A stretch of 64,000 bases of DNA from Amycolatopsis rifamycinica (GTDB lineage: Bacteria > Actinomycetota > Actinomycetes > Mycobacteriales > Pseudonocardiaceae), in the NCBI RefSeq assembly GCF_000695625.1, contig NZ_JMQI01000079.1, positions 186,001 to 250,000 on the forward strand, given 5' to 3'. The translations under genes and the position numbers were made by a program. Positions 33,432 through 42,232 of the stretch are shown here, piece by piece. The number at the start of each line of letters is the position of its first letter. Position 1 is the first letter of the stretch. The notes beneath the pieces were generated by a model, which searched no databases, was not told the DNA's origin, and saw only the letters and a program-made list of their open reading frames with translations.

Positions 33432-34650
33432 CGGCTTCCGACACCAGCTTCTCGAAGGTCCTGAGGTGCTCTTCCGCGACGACGTCGAGGCCGAAGTTCG
33501 ACCGCACCAGCTCGCTCTCGCGCTGCGCGATCAGCGCGCGGCGCTGCGGGTCGTCCAGCAGCTCGATCACCGTGCGGGCCACGGCTTCCGCGTCGTCCGG
33601 GCGCACGAGCAGCACGTTCTCGCCGTTGCGCAGCTCGATGCCCGGGTAGTTGTCCTCGGTGACCGACGCGATCGTCGCCGTGCCGGACAGCATCGCCTCC
33701 AGGGACGCCGTGCCGCAGCCGCCGTTGAGGTCGTGCGTGACGATGTCCGCCGCCGCGAAGTACGCCGGGACGTCCTCCTTCGGGACCGCGCCCGTGACGA
33801 CCAGCGCGTCCGACACCCCCAGCTCGGCGGCCCGCTTCAGGAACGCGTCGTGGTAAACGTGGCCGACGACGACCACCCGCACCCCGGGGTGCTTGTCCAA
33901 AATGGACGGCAGCGCCTCGATCAGCGGCAGCCGGTTGCGCAGCGGGATGACGTGGCCGAGCGACACGATCAGCGGCGCGTCGCCGATGCCGTGCTTCGCG
34001 CGGACGTCCTTCGTCACCGGCTTCGCGAAGTGACCGGTGTCGACGGCGATCGGGAAGTACTCCGAGTTCGCGTCGCTCGTGCCGTACCGGTCGACGCAGT
34101 AGTCGACACCCAGCTTGTCGAGGATGACGTACCGCGGCTTCAGGTACGCCAGGATGGGCCGCACGAGCACCGCGTCGAGCAGGCGGAACACGCCGCCGTA
34201 CAGCTTGTTGTCGCTGATCAGCAGCGTGTGGATGGTCAGCAGCGTCGGCACGCCGTGCCGCCGCGCCCAGATGCCGGCCAGCCACGACAGGTCGAAGAAC
34301 TGGCCGTGCAGGTGGATCGCGTCCGGCTTGAACTCGTCCAGCAGCTTCCACAGCCGCCGCCAGTTGCCGGGCCGCAGGGACGCGAAGCTCATGTCGAAGT
34401 CGATCGACAGGCCGACCTGCGGCATCTTCACCGCCGGGAGGCGCACGACGCGGTAGCCGTCGCGCTCCTCCTCGGCCGGGGCCTCGGCGTACGCGGCCGT
34501 GACGGCGAGGACCTCGTGCCCGGCCGCGACGAACTGGGCCGCCAGCGAAGCCGCCATGTGCGCGCTGCCGCCCACGCGCGGCGGGAAGAAGTTGTTCACC
34601 ACCGCGATGCGCATCGCACGCCCCCGGGCCGGCCCCGCGGAGGTGCTCAC
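33418..34650 (-). CDS. GT4-family glycosyltransferase
   Basis: A 410-aa GT-B retaining glycosyltransferase. The N-terminal domain begins MRIAVVNNFFPPRVGGSAH (from residue 13; an ATG at 34614 could be the true start). The C-terminal donor site has VSLGHVIPLRNRLPLIEALP and GGCGTASLEAMLSGTATIAS, the GT4 EX7E-like region. It overlaps the epimerase gene by 4 nt and presumably transfers the operon's sugar to a lipid or glycan acceptor. Confidence 0.88.
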   Translation of the reverse strand: MSTSAGPARGRAMRIAVVNNFFPPRVGGSAHMAASLAAQFVAAGHEVLAVTAAYAEAPAEEERDGYRVVRLPAVKMPQVGLSIDFDMSFASLRPGNWRRLWKLLDEFKPDAIHLHGQFFDLSWLAGIWARRHGVPTLLTIHTLLISDNKLYGGVFRLLDAVLVRPILAYLKPRYVILDKLGVDYCVDRYGTSDANSEYFPIAVDTGHFAKPVTKDVRAKHGIGDAPLIVSLGHVIPLRNRLPLIEALPSILDKHPGVRVVVVGHVYHDAFLKRAAELGVSDALVVTGAVPKEDVPAYFAAADIVTHDLNGGCGTASLEAMLSGTATIASVTEDNYPGIELRNGENVLLVRPDDAEAVARTVIELLDDPQRRALIAQRESELVRSNFGLDVVAEEHLRTFEKLVSEADVLR

Positions 34651-35576
34651 TCGGTTTCCTTGACCAAATCCCGCATGCCGTCTTCGACGGTGATCCGCGG
34701 CTCCCAGCCCAGCACGTCCCGCGCCCGGCTGATGTCGGCGGCCCGCCGCGAGACCAGCACGTCACGGTCGTTGAACAGCGGCTCGACGTCGACGCCGACG
34801 GCCTCGATGAGGATCTTGGCCAGCGCCGCGATCGACGTGTCGATGCCGGTGCCGATGTTGATCGGCACGTTCGCCTTCTCCGACTCCAGCGCCGCGACGA
34901 CGGCGTGCGCCAGGTCGGTGACGTGCACGAAGTCCATCGACTGGTCGCCGCGGCCGTCGATGATCGGCGGCTGGCCGTTGCGCAGGCGCTGGATGAAGTG
35001 GTTGATCACCGACGTGTAGTAGGCCTCGATCTTCTGGCCGGGGCCGTACACGTTGAAGAACCGCAGCGCGTTCCAGGACAGGCCCTTGGTGCGCTCGTAG
35101 AAGCCGAGCAGGTCCTCGCCGGCGCGCTTCGAGATGCAGTACGGCGTGAGCGGGCGCAGCTCGTCGTCCTCGTGCATCGGCAGCCGCTTCGGGTCGCCGT
35201 AGACCGACGCGGTCGAGGCGAACACCAGCCGCTCGACACCCTCGTCCGCGGCCGCCGCGAAGACGTTGTTGTTGCCGATCATGTTGATGTCGATCGACTC
35301 GTGCGGGTCGGCGATCGACTTGTTGATCGACACCGTCGCGAAGTGGATGACGTGGGTGCAGCCGCGCATCGCCTCGCGCACCGCGCCGCCGTACCGGACG
35401 TCCTTCTCGACCAGCTCGACCTTGCCGGTGGCGACGAACTCGTTGACGCGCGCGCGGTCGCCGCGGGTCATGTTGTCGAAGATCCGGACCGTGTAGCCGC
35501 TTTCGAGCAGCAGCGGGATCACGTGCGCGGCGATGAACCCGCCACCCCCGGTGAAGAGCACCTTCTTGTCGGACAC
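34647..35576 (-). CDS. NAD-dependent sugar epimerase/dehydratase
   Basis: A 309-aa extended-SDR nucleotide-sugar enzyme. Motifs: VLFTGGGGFIAAHVIPLLLE, HFATVSINKSIADP, STASVYGDP and YCISKRAGE (catalytic Tyr and Lys), then RFFNVYGPGQ. It resembles UDP-glucose 4-epimerase-type proteins. The GTG at 35576 lies 5 nt after AGGAGA; the long frame upstream is an artefact. Second gene of the sugar operon, 23 nt after the aminotransferase. Confidence 0.88.
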   Translation of the reverse strand: MSDKKVLFTGGGGFIAAHVIPLLLESGYTVRIFDNMTRGDRARVNEFVATGKVELVEKDVRYGGAVREAMRGCTHVIHFATVSINKSIADPHESIDINMIGNNNVFAAAADEGVERLVFASTASVYGDPKRLPMHEDDELRPLTPYCISKRAGEDLLGFYERTKGLSWNALRFFNVYGPGQKIEAYYTSVINHFIQRLRNGQPPIIDGRGDQSMDFVHVTDLAHAVVAALESEKANVPINIGTGIDTSIAALAKILIEAVGVDVEPLFNDRDVLVSRRAADISRARDVLGWEPRITVEDGMRDLVKETE

Positions 35577-35599
35577 CAATTTCTCCTCGGTCGGCGGCT

Positions 35600-36733
35600 T
35601 CAGGACAGGGACTGCACGGCTTCGCGCACGACCTCGGCGACGCGGGTGACTTCGGCGTCGGTGAGGTTGGCGTGCATCGGGATGGCGAGCTGACGCGCGA
35701 AGGCGTCGGCGGAGACGGGCAGCGGGGCCTGAGGCCCGTAGATCGGCTGCAGGTGCGAGGCGTAGGTGCCGAAGTTGCACTGGACGCCCTGTTCGCGGAC
35801 GCGCATGGCGAGCGTGTCGCGGCTGACCTCGGGCGCGACCGTGAGCAGGTAGGCCTGCCACGGGTGCTCGCGGTCGGGCAGCTCGACCGGCACGGTCAGC
35901 GCGTCGACGTCCGCGAAGGCCTCGTAGTAGCGCTTGGCGACCGAGCGGCGGGCGGCGAGGAGGTCCGGGAGGCGGTCGAGCTGGACGTTCATGATCGCGG
36001 CCTGGACGTCCGAGAGGCGGAAGTTGTAGCCGAGCTCGTGGAACTCCGGGATGGGCAGCGTGTCCGAGCCTTCGCGGCTGATGGCCGGCTCGATGCCGTA
36101 GGTGTGCAGCTTGCGGGCGCGGGCGATGAGGTCTTCGCGGTCGGAGACCAGCGCGCCGCCCTCCCCCGCGGTGATGCCCTTGCGGCCGTGGAAGGAGAAC
36201 GCGGCGAGGTCGGCGAGGCTGCCGGCGGGGCGCGTCCGGTACGTCGCGCCCGCGGCGCAGGCGGCGTCTTCGAAGAGCCAGAGGCCGTGCTTGTCGGCGA
36301 TCGCCCGGTACTCGTCGAAGTCACCGGGCTGGCCGGCGACGTCGACCGCGAGGATGCCGACCGTCCTCGGCGTGACCAGGGCTTCGACGTGCGCCGGGTC
36401 CGCGCTGAAGACGTCCGGGCGGATGTCGGCGAACACCGGCTTCGCGCCCGCCTGGACGACGGCGTGGCCGGTCGCGGGGAACGTGTAGTCGCCGACGATG
36501 ACCTCGTCACCGGGCTTGACGCCGAGGACCTGGAGCCCGAGGAAGAGCGCCGAGCCGCAGTTCGCGGTCGTCAGCGCGTGTGCCGTGCCGGTGACCTGGG
36601 CGAACCGCTCCTCGAAGCGGCGGCACGCCGGTCCGGCACCGGCCAGCCAGCCGGACCGGAAGACCTCGGCCACCGCGGCGAGCTCTTCTTCGCCGACGGT
36701 CGGCTGACCGAGGGCAATGCTGTCTGACGACAT
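35600..36733 (-). CDS. DegT/DnrJ/EryC1/StrS aminotransferase (second copy)
   Basis: A 377-aa PLP sugar aminotransferase starting MSSDSIALGQPTVGEEEL at the ATG 36733 after GGGAGAGG. Motifs: TTANCGSALFLGLQVLG, DYTFPATGHAVVQAGAKP, FEDAACAAGATY and the PLP lysine in FSFHGRKGITAGEGG. It differs clearly from the aminotransferase at 26844, so two different amino sugars are likely. It heads the operon aminotransferase-epimerase-GT4-acetyltransferase and diverges from the AfsR-type regulator. Confidence 0.9.
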   Translation of the reverse strand: MSSDSIALGQPTVGEEELAAVAEVFRSGWLAGAGPACRRFEERFAQVTGTAHALTTANCGSALFLGLQVLGVKPGDEVIVGDYTFPATGHAVVQAGAKPVFADIRPDVFSADPAHVEALVTPRTVGILAVDVAGQPGDFDEYRAIADKHGLWLFEDAACAAGATYRTRPAGSLADLAAFSFHGRKGITAGEGGALVSDREDLIARARKLHTYGIEPAISREGSDTLPIPEFHELGYNFRLSDVQAAIMNVQLDRLPDLLAARRSVAKRYYEAFADVDALTVPVELPDREHPWQAYLLTVAPEVSRDTLAMRVREQGVQCNFGTYASHLQPIYGPQAPLPVSADAFARQLAIPMHANLTDAEVTRVAEVVREAVQSLS

Positions 36734-36859
36734 ACCTCTCCCATTGCGTGGGGACCCGGCGAAGTGTATAGACGCACGCTCAGGTGATTCACAGGCCCAC
36801 GCCGAACTCCCCTGTGGAGGGACACCCGCCGCAGGTCGGGGACGTCTTACGCTGGGCGC
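36734..36859. promoter_or_regulatory. Divergent promoter region, sugar operon / AfsR-like regulator
   Basis: A 126-nt gap between two divergent starts. SARP/AfsR proteins bind short direct repeats near promoters; I could not confirm such repeats here by eye. The call is positional. Confidence 0.45.
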
Positions 36860-39800
36860 ATGCGATTCGGGGTGCTGGGGGCCGTCGCCGCGTGGCGCCC
36901 CGGCGGCGCGCAGGTGGCGGTGGGCGGCCCGCGGTCCCGGACGCTGCTGGCGCTGCTCGCGCTCGAGGCCGGGCGGTTCGTCCCGGCCGAGCGCCTGATC
37001 GACGGCATGTACGGCGAGCACCCGCCCGACGGCGCCGCGAACGCCCTCCAGTCGCAGGTGTCGCGGCTGCGGACGGCGCTGAAGGATCTGGCCCCGGTCG
37101 AATTCACCGCGGCCGGCTACCGGCTGGCCGTCGCACCGGACGAAGTGGACGTTCACTGCTTCGAACGTCTCGTCCGCGAAGGCCGCGCGCTGCTCAAGAA
37201 CGGCGAGCACGCGCGGGCCGCGGACGTGCTGGGCGAGGCGCTGGCGCTGTGGCGCGGGCCGGCGTTCACCGACCTGGCCGACGCGCCCTTCGCCGCCGCG
37301 CGGGCCACACGGCTCGAGGAGCTGCGCGCGGACGCCGCGGACGACCTCGCCGAGGCCCGGCTGGCCCTCGGGCAGGCCGAAGACGTCCTGGCCAGCCTGC
37401 GGGAGACGGTCGCCGCGCAGCCGCTGCGGGAGCGGCCGCGCGCGCAGCTGGTCCGGGCCCTGGCCGCCGCGGGACGGCCGGCCGACGCGCTCGCCGCGTT
37501 CGAGGACGCCCGCCGCACGCTGGCCGACGAACTGGGCGCCGACCCGGGCCCGGAACTCGCCGAGGCGCACCTCGCGGTGCTTCGCGGCGAGACGGAGAAG
37601 CCGGTCCTCCCGGGGTTGCCCGCGCAGCTGACCAGCTTCGTCGGCCGCGACGCCGAGCTGCGGCAGGTGGCGGAGCTGCTGGCGCGCGCCCGGCTCGTGA
37701 CGCTGACCGGACCGGGCGGCACCGGCAAGACCCGGCTGGCCGTCGAGGCCGCCGCCGCCCAGGCCGGTCCGGTGGCGTTCGTCGAGCTCGCCCCGCACGG
37801 TGGTGCCGACATCGCCGGTGCGGTGCTGACCGCGCTCGGCTTGCGCGAGAGCACGCGCGGGGGCCCGCAGGAGCCCGTCGAGCGGCTGGTGGCGGCGTTG
37901 CGCGACCGCCCGGTGCTGCTGGTGCTGGACAACTGCGAGCACGTCGTCGACGTGGCGGCCCGGCTGGCCGCGCGCCTGCTGGCGGCGTGCCCCGGGCTGC
38001 GGGTGCTGGCCACCAGCCGCGAGCCGCTCGGCATCACCGGCGAGCAGCTGGCGCCGGTGCCGCGGCTGGCCGTCCCACCGCCCGGGACGCCGGCCGCGCG
38101 GGCCCGGGAGTTCCCGGCCGTCCGGCTGTTCGCCGATCGCGCGGCGGCGAGCGATCCCGCGTTCACGCTCGACGAGTCGACGATCGGCGACGTGCAGCAC
38201 GTCTGCGCGGCCCTCGACGGCCTCCCGCTGGCCCTGGAGCTGGCCGCGGCCCGCGTCCGGACGCTGGAGCTCGGCGAGATCGCGGCCCGCCTGGACGACC
38301 GGTTCCGGCTGCTGGCCCGCGGCAGCCGGACGGCCGAGGCCCGGCACCGCTCGCTGCGCGGGGTGGTCGAGTGGAGCTGGGACCTGCTGACCGCCGAGGA
38401 ACGCGCGCTGGCCCGTCGAATGGCGGTGTTTTCCGGCGGCGCGACCGCCGCGGCCGCCGCCGAGGTGTGCGGCGCGGACGCCGACCTGCTGCCGGAGCTG
38501 GCCGACAAGTCGCTGGTCGAGCCGGTCGGCGGCCGGTTCCGGATTCTGGAGACGATCCGGGCGTTCGGCGCGGAGAAGCTCGCCGAAGCGGGCGAAGCCT
38601 CGACGTTCCACCGCGCGCACGCGGAGTACTTCCTGCGGTTCGCGGCGGAAGCGGATCCGAGGCTGCGGACGGCGGAGCAGCTGGAGTGGCTGGCGCGGAT
38701 CGACGCCGACTACGACAACATCCTGGCCGCCCTGCGCTGGTCGACCGAGCACGACGTCGTGCTCGCGCTGCGGCTGGTGCCGCTGCTGGCGATGTACTGG
38801 TGGATGCGCGGGCGGCGGTTCGAGGGAGCCGGGTTGTCGCTGGCCGTGGTTTCGCGGTGTTCGCCGGAGGTGCGCGAGCAGTACGCCGAGGAGTTCCTGG
38901 TGTGCGTGCTCGGCGCGCTGGCCGGGCGGCCGCACGAGTCGCTCGAGCAGTACCTGCCGCTGGTCCGCCGGTACGCGACGGACGAGGACTGGACGCCCCG
39001 GAACCCCATGCTCGTGATGCTGCTCGGGGTGGTGGTCGGCCCGCCGGGGAACGACGCCGAACTGCTGGGCCGCGGCCAGAGCCTGCTGGCGGCCGGCGAC
39101 GCCTGGGGCTGGGCGCTGCTGCCGATGGGCATGGGCCTGCGGGCGATGATGTCGGGCGACCTGGCGGGCGCGGAGGAGGGACTGCGCGAGGGCGCGGCGC
39201 AGTTCCGCGCGCTGGGCGAGCGGTGGGGCCTGTCGATGGCGCTGGACCACCTGTCCCAGCTGCGGACCTGGCGGGGCGAGTACGCGGCCGCGTTGCCGCT
39301 GATGGACGAAGCGCTGGGCCTGATGCACGAGATCGGCGCGACGGACGACGTGGCGGACCTGATCTGCCGCCGCGCGTGGACGCACCTGCTGTCGGGAGAT
39401 CGGGTGCGGGCCCGCGCGGACTACGAACTGGCGGCAGCGACGGCGGCCCGCTCGGGAATGCCGGAGTCCCGCGCGGCGGCGTACGTCGGCTTGGCGAACC
39501 TGTCCCGGCTGTCGGGCGACTTGGCGGCGGCGCGGGAGCTGTGCGAGCGGGCGCTGGCGGAGTGCGCGGGAGGCTCGTTCGCGGCGGAATCGGTGCGGGC
39601 GATGGCGCTGGTTTCGCTGGGCTGGCTGGCCTTGGCGGAGGGTGACCGGCCCACGGCTGCTTCGTTGCACCGTTCGGCGCTGTCGATCGGACGGCAGTGG
39701 AACGCGGGTGACGTGGTGGCGTTCGCGTTGGAGGGCCTCGCGGGAGTGGCCCGCCCAACAGAGGCGGCGGCGCTGCTGGGCACGGCGGCAGCCGTACGCG

Positions 39801-39946
39801 GGACGGCGATCAGCGGCGACCCGGACGTGACGGCGGTCCGCGGGCGCCTGGTGGCGTCGCTGGGGGTGGAGGGGTTCGAGCGGGCGTACCGGACGGGGCT
39901 GAAGCACTCGATCGAGGACGGGCGTCCAGCAGGTGGGGACACCTAG
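36860..39946 (+). CDS. AfsR/SARP-type transcriptional regulator
   Basis: A 1028-aa regulator. Residues 1-90 form an OmpR-like winged helix (RFGVLGAVAAW, QSQVSRLRTAL). Residues ~95-245 are the bacterial transcriptional activation domain. An NB-ARC/STAND ATPase follows, with P-loop LTGPGGTGKTRLA (~280-292) and Walker B VLLVLDNCEHV. The C-terminal half is helical TPR-like (GEYAAALPLMDEALGLMHE). Proteins of this build switch on nearby biosynthetic genes. It is divergent from the sugar operon, its most likely target. Confidence 0.9.
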   Translation: MRFGVLGAVAAWRPGGAQVAVGGPRSRTLLALLALEAGRFVPAERLIDGMYGEHPPDGAANALQSQVSRLRTALKDLAPVEFTAAGYRLAVAPDEVDVHCFERLVREGRALLKNGEHARAADVLGEALALWRGPAFTDLADAPFAAARATRLEELRADAADDLAEARLALGQAEDVLASLRETVAAQPLRERPRAQLVRALAAAGRPADALAAFEDARRTLADELGADPGPELAEAHLAVLRGETEKPVLPGLPAQLTSFVGRDAELRQVAELLARARLVTLTGPGGTGKTRLAVEAAAAQAGPVAFVELAPHGGADIAGAVLTALGLRESTRGGPQEPVERLVAALRDRPVLLVLDNCEHVVDVAARLAARLLAACPGLRVLATSREPLGITGEQLAPVPRLAVPPPGTPAARAREFPAVRLFADRAAASDPAFTLDESTIGDVQHVCAALDGLPLALELAAARVRTLELGEIAARLDDRFRLLARGSRTAEARHRSLRGVVEWSWDLLTAEERALARRMAVFSGGATAAAAAEVCGADADLLPELADKSLVEPVGGRFRILETIRAFGAEKLAEAGEASTFHRAHAEYFLRFAAEADPRLRTAEQLEWLARIDADYDNILAALRWSTEHDVVLALRLVPLLAMYWWMRGRRFEGAGLSLAVVSRCSPEVREQYAEEFLVCVLGALAGRPHESLEQYLPLVRRYATDEDWTPRNPMLVMLLGVVVGPPGNDAELLGRGQSLLAAGDAWGWALLPMGMGLRAMMSGDLAGAEEGLREGAAQFRALGERWGLSMALDHLSQLRTWRGEYAAALPLMDEALGLMHEIGATDDVADLICRRAWTHLLSGDRVRARADYELAAATAARSGMPESRAAAYVGLANLSRLSGDLAAARELCERALAECAGGSFAAESVRAMALVSLGWLALAEGDRPTAASLHRSALSIGRQWNAGDVVAFALEGLAGVARPTEAAALLGTAAAVRGTAISGDPDVTAVRGRLVASLGVEGFERAYRTGLKHSIEDGRPAGGDT

Positions 39947-39955
39947 ATTGCGGCC

Positions 39956-40834
39956 ATGCCGAAGACGGACACCGTCACCCCGAGAACCCGGACGCTGGCG
40001 GCCTCGATCCGCACGGTGCGCAAGGACGCCAGCTTCGGCCTGCGCGAGCTGGCCCGGAGGATCGGAATCAGCCCGCAGCTGCTGAGCCAGTGGGAGCTCG
40101 GCCTGCGCACACCGAGGCTGGAGGACATCACCGCGATCCTGGGTGCGCTCGGGGTGATCGGCGAGCGGAAAGAGCGAATCCTGGCGCTGGCGAAGGGCGC
40201 GGCGGAGCCGGGCTGGCTCACGTACGGCACACCCGGAATTCCGCAGCAGCTCGCGGCGGTGATCGAGTGCGAGAAGGCAGCGGAATTGATCGTGGAGTGG
40301 TCGCCGCTGGGCATCCCGGGGCTGGTGCAGACCCCCGCCTACGCCCGAGCACTCTTCAGCAACGGTTCTTCCGAGTACGACATCGAGCAACGGGTGAGGC
40401 TGCGGATGGAACGCCGCCGCCTCATCGTCGGGCGCGAGCCGACTCCTTTCGAGGCGCTCATCGGCGAGGCTGCGCTTCGCGACCACATCGGCAGCCCCGC
40501 GACCATGGCGGAGCAGCTGCGCTTCCTCGTGGAGATCGCCGCGTTCCGCACCATCTCGCTCCGGGTAGTACCGGCGCGCTGCGGTTGGCATCCGGGAATC
40601 GCAGGACCGTTCATCTTGTATTCGCTGGTCGACAAGAGTGCAGTCGTGTATTTCGAGCATTTGAGTTCCGGCGCCTTCGTGCCGGACGACTACGATGTCC
40701 GGAAGTACCGCGCGGCGATCAAAGGTATCCACGCGGTCGCGATGAGCCCGGCGGAATCCACGAGCTTCATCGCCCGGCTGGCGAAGGAGACCGATGATGC
40801 TGAGGGCTGGGGCGTGGCGGAAAAGCACCTATAG
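39956..40834 (+). CDS. XRE-family regulator with DUF5753
   Basis: A 292-aa DNA-binding protein. The N-terminal helix-turn-helix (LRELARRIGISPQLLSQWELG, written with key parts GISPQLLSQWE) is at ~27-47, followed by a DUF5753 ligand-type domain from ~100 (IVEWSPLGIPGLVQTPAYAR, RTISLRVVPARCG, KSAVVYFEHL). Such proteins are usually paired with a DUF397 protein, which overlaps the 3' end here. Members such as WhiJ act in development or antibiotic control; the target here is unknown. Confidence 0.9.
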   Translation: MPKTDTVTPRTRTLAASIRTVRKDASFGLRELARRIGISPQLLSQWELGLRTPRLEDITAILGALGVIGERKERILALAKGAAEPGWLTYGTPGIPQQLAAVIECEKAAELIVEWSPLGIPGLVQTPAYARALFSNGSSEYDIEQRVRLRMERRRLIVGREPTPFEALIGEAALRDHIGSPATMAEQLRFLVEIAAFRTISLRVVPARCGWHPGIAGPFILYSLVDKSAVVYFEHLSSGAFVPDDYDVRKYRAAIKGIHAVAMSPAESTSFIARLAKETDDAEGWGVAEKHL

Positions 40835-41030
40835 TGGCCAGGAAGGCGCCTGCCTCGAAGCAAGCTGGCGGAAAAGCACCTACAGCCAGCAGGAAGGCGC
40901 CTGCCTCGAAGCAGCCCTCACCCCGGCCGAGGTGCTGGTCCGGGACTCGAAGGACCCGGCCCTGCCCGTCCAGCAGCACCCCGCCACCGCCTGGCGGGCC
41001 TTCCTGAACCACCTGGTGAGACTCGCGTAG
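40794..41030 (+). CDS. DUF397 protein with duplicated N-terminal motif
   Basis: A 78-aa DUF397 partner of the upstream XRE regulator. The usual single WRKSTYS-GxEGxCLEA motif occurs twice in tandem (17-residue, 51-bp unit), followed by the normal VLVRDSKDPALPV and WRAFLNHL. DUF397 proteins commonly have ~60-70 aa with one motif. It starts at ATG 40794 (or 40797) inside the regulator gene, overlapping by 41 nt. Confidence 0.85.
   Translation: MMLRAGAWRKSTYSGQEGACLEASWRKSTYSQQEGACLEAALTPAEVLVRDSKDPALPVQQHPATAWRAFLNHLVRLA
40815..40913. repeat. 51-bp tandem duplication in the DUF397 gene
   Basis: Two near-identical copies begin at 40815 and 40866 (TGGCGGAAAAGCACCTA in both), differing at a few positions in the middle. 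The duplication keeps the reading frame. Confidence 0.88.
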
Positions 41031-41041
41031 CCTCATTGACC

Positions 41042-42232
41042 GTGCGTAACGTGGTAGTCGTCGGGGGCGGGATCGTCGGTCTGGCCGTGGCCTGGGAGCT
41101 GACCAGGCGCGGGCTGGACGTCACCGTCCTGGAGAAGGAATCCCGCTGGGCGGCCCACCAGACCGGGCACAACTCGAACGTCGTGCACGCCGGCCTCTAC
41201 TACAAGCCCGGGTCCTTCAAGGCGCGGATGTCCGTCGCCGGGAATCGGTCCATCGTGGACTTCGCGCGGCAGTACGGCGTGCCCGTCGAGGTGTGCGGGA
41301 AGCTCGTCGTCGCCACCCGGGAGAGTGAAATTCCCGCCCTGAACACGCTCGCCGAACGGGCCGAGGCCAACGGTGTCCCGGCGAAGCAGATCTCGCCCGC
41401 CGAAGCGCGCGAGTACGAGCCCGAGGTCGCCTGCGTCGCCGCCCTGCGCGTCGAGTCGACCGGGATCATCGACTTCCCCGCCGTCTGCCACACGCTCGTC
41501 CGGCTGCTCGACGAAGCCGGCGTCGACCTGCGGCTCGACTCGCCCGCGATGGCCATTCGGGCCGGGACCAACGGTGGGGTCGAGGTCGCGACCGGCGACG
41601 ACGTCGTGCAGGCCGATGCGCTGGTGAACTGCGCCGGCCTGCACTCCGACCGCGTCGCGCGGCTGGCCGGGTTGACGCCGTCGGCGAAGATCGTGCCGTT
41701 CCGCGGTGAGTACTACGAGCTCAAGCCGGACCGGCGGCACCTGGTCAAGGGCCTGATCTACCCCGTGCCGGACCCGACGCTGCCGTTCCTCGGCGTGCAC
41801 CTCACGCGCATGCTCGACGGCAGCGTCCACGCCGGCCCGAACGCCGTGCTCGCGCTGCGCCGCGAGGGCTACCGCTGGCGCGACTTCTCCGCGAAGGACG
41901 TCGCCGAGGTCGCCGCCTTCCCGGGCGCCTGGCGGCTCGCGAAGAAGTACGCGTTCCCGACCGGGCTCGACGAGGTCCGGCGCTCGTTCTCGAAGAAGCG
42001 GTTCGCCGCGAGCCTCGCGCGGCTCGTCCCGGCCGTCACCGAGGACGACATCGTCCGCCACGGCTCCGGCGTGCGCGCCCAGGCGATGCGCCGCGACGGC
42101 TCGCTCGTCGACGACTTCCTCATCGAGACCGCGCGCGACCAGGTGCACGTCCTGAACGCGCCGTCGCCGGCCGCGACGAGCGCGCTGGAGATCGCGCGCC
42201 ACATCGCGGACCAGGTGTCGTCGGAGAACTAA
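41042..42232 (+). CDS. lhgO: L-2-hydroxyglutarate oxidase LhgO
   Basis: A 396-aa FAD oxidase of the DAO family. It oxidises L-2-hydroxyglutarate to 2-oxoglutarate, clearing a metabolic by-product at the membrane. Motifs: VVVVGGGIVGLAVAWEL, VLEKESRWAAHQTGHNSNVVHAGLYY (the GHNSxVxHxGxYY signature; quoted part HAGLYYKPGS) and VPFRGEYYELKP, with VYPVPDP-like IYPVPDPTLPFLGVHLTR. GTG at 41042 is preferred over an in-frame TTG at 41036. Confidence 0.92.
   Translation: MRNVVVVGGGIVGLAVAWELTRRGLDVTVLEKESRWAAHQTGHNSNVVHAGLYYKPGSFKARMSVAGNRSIVDFARQYGVPVEVCGKLVVATRESEIPALNTLAERAEANGVPAKQISPAEAREYEPEVACVAALRVESTGIIDFPAVCHTLVRLLDEAGVDLRLDSPAMAIRAGTNGGVEVATGDDVVQADALVNCAGLHSDRVARLAGLTPSAKIVPFRGEYYELKPDRRHLVKGLIYPVPDPTLPFLGVHLTRMLDGSVHAGPNAVLALRREGYRWRDFSAKDVAEVAAFPGAWRLAKKYAFPTGLDEVRRSFSKKRFAASLARLVPAVTEDDIVRHGSGVRAQAMRRDGSLVDDFLIETARDQVHVLNAPSPAATSALEIARHIADQVSSEN

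Noticed and set aside
35600..40828. 1742-aa minus-strand open frame
   Set aside because: Only the last 377 codons are real (aminotransferase). The rest is antisense to the AfsR-like and XRE genes and has no domain.
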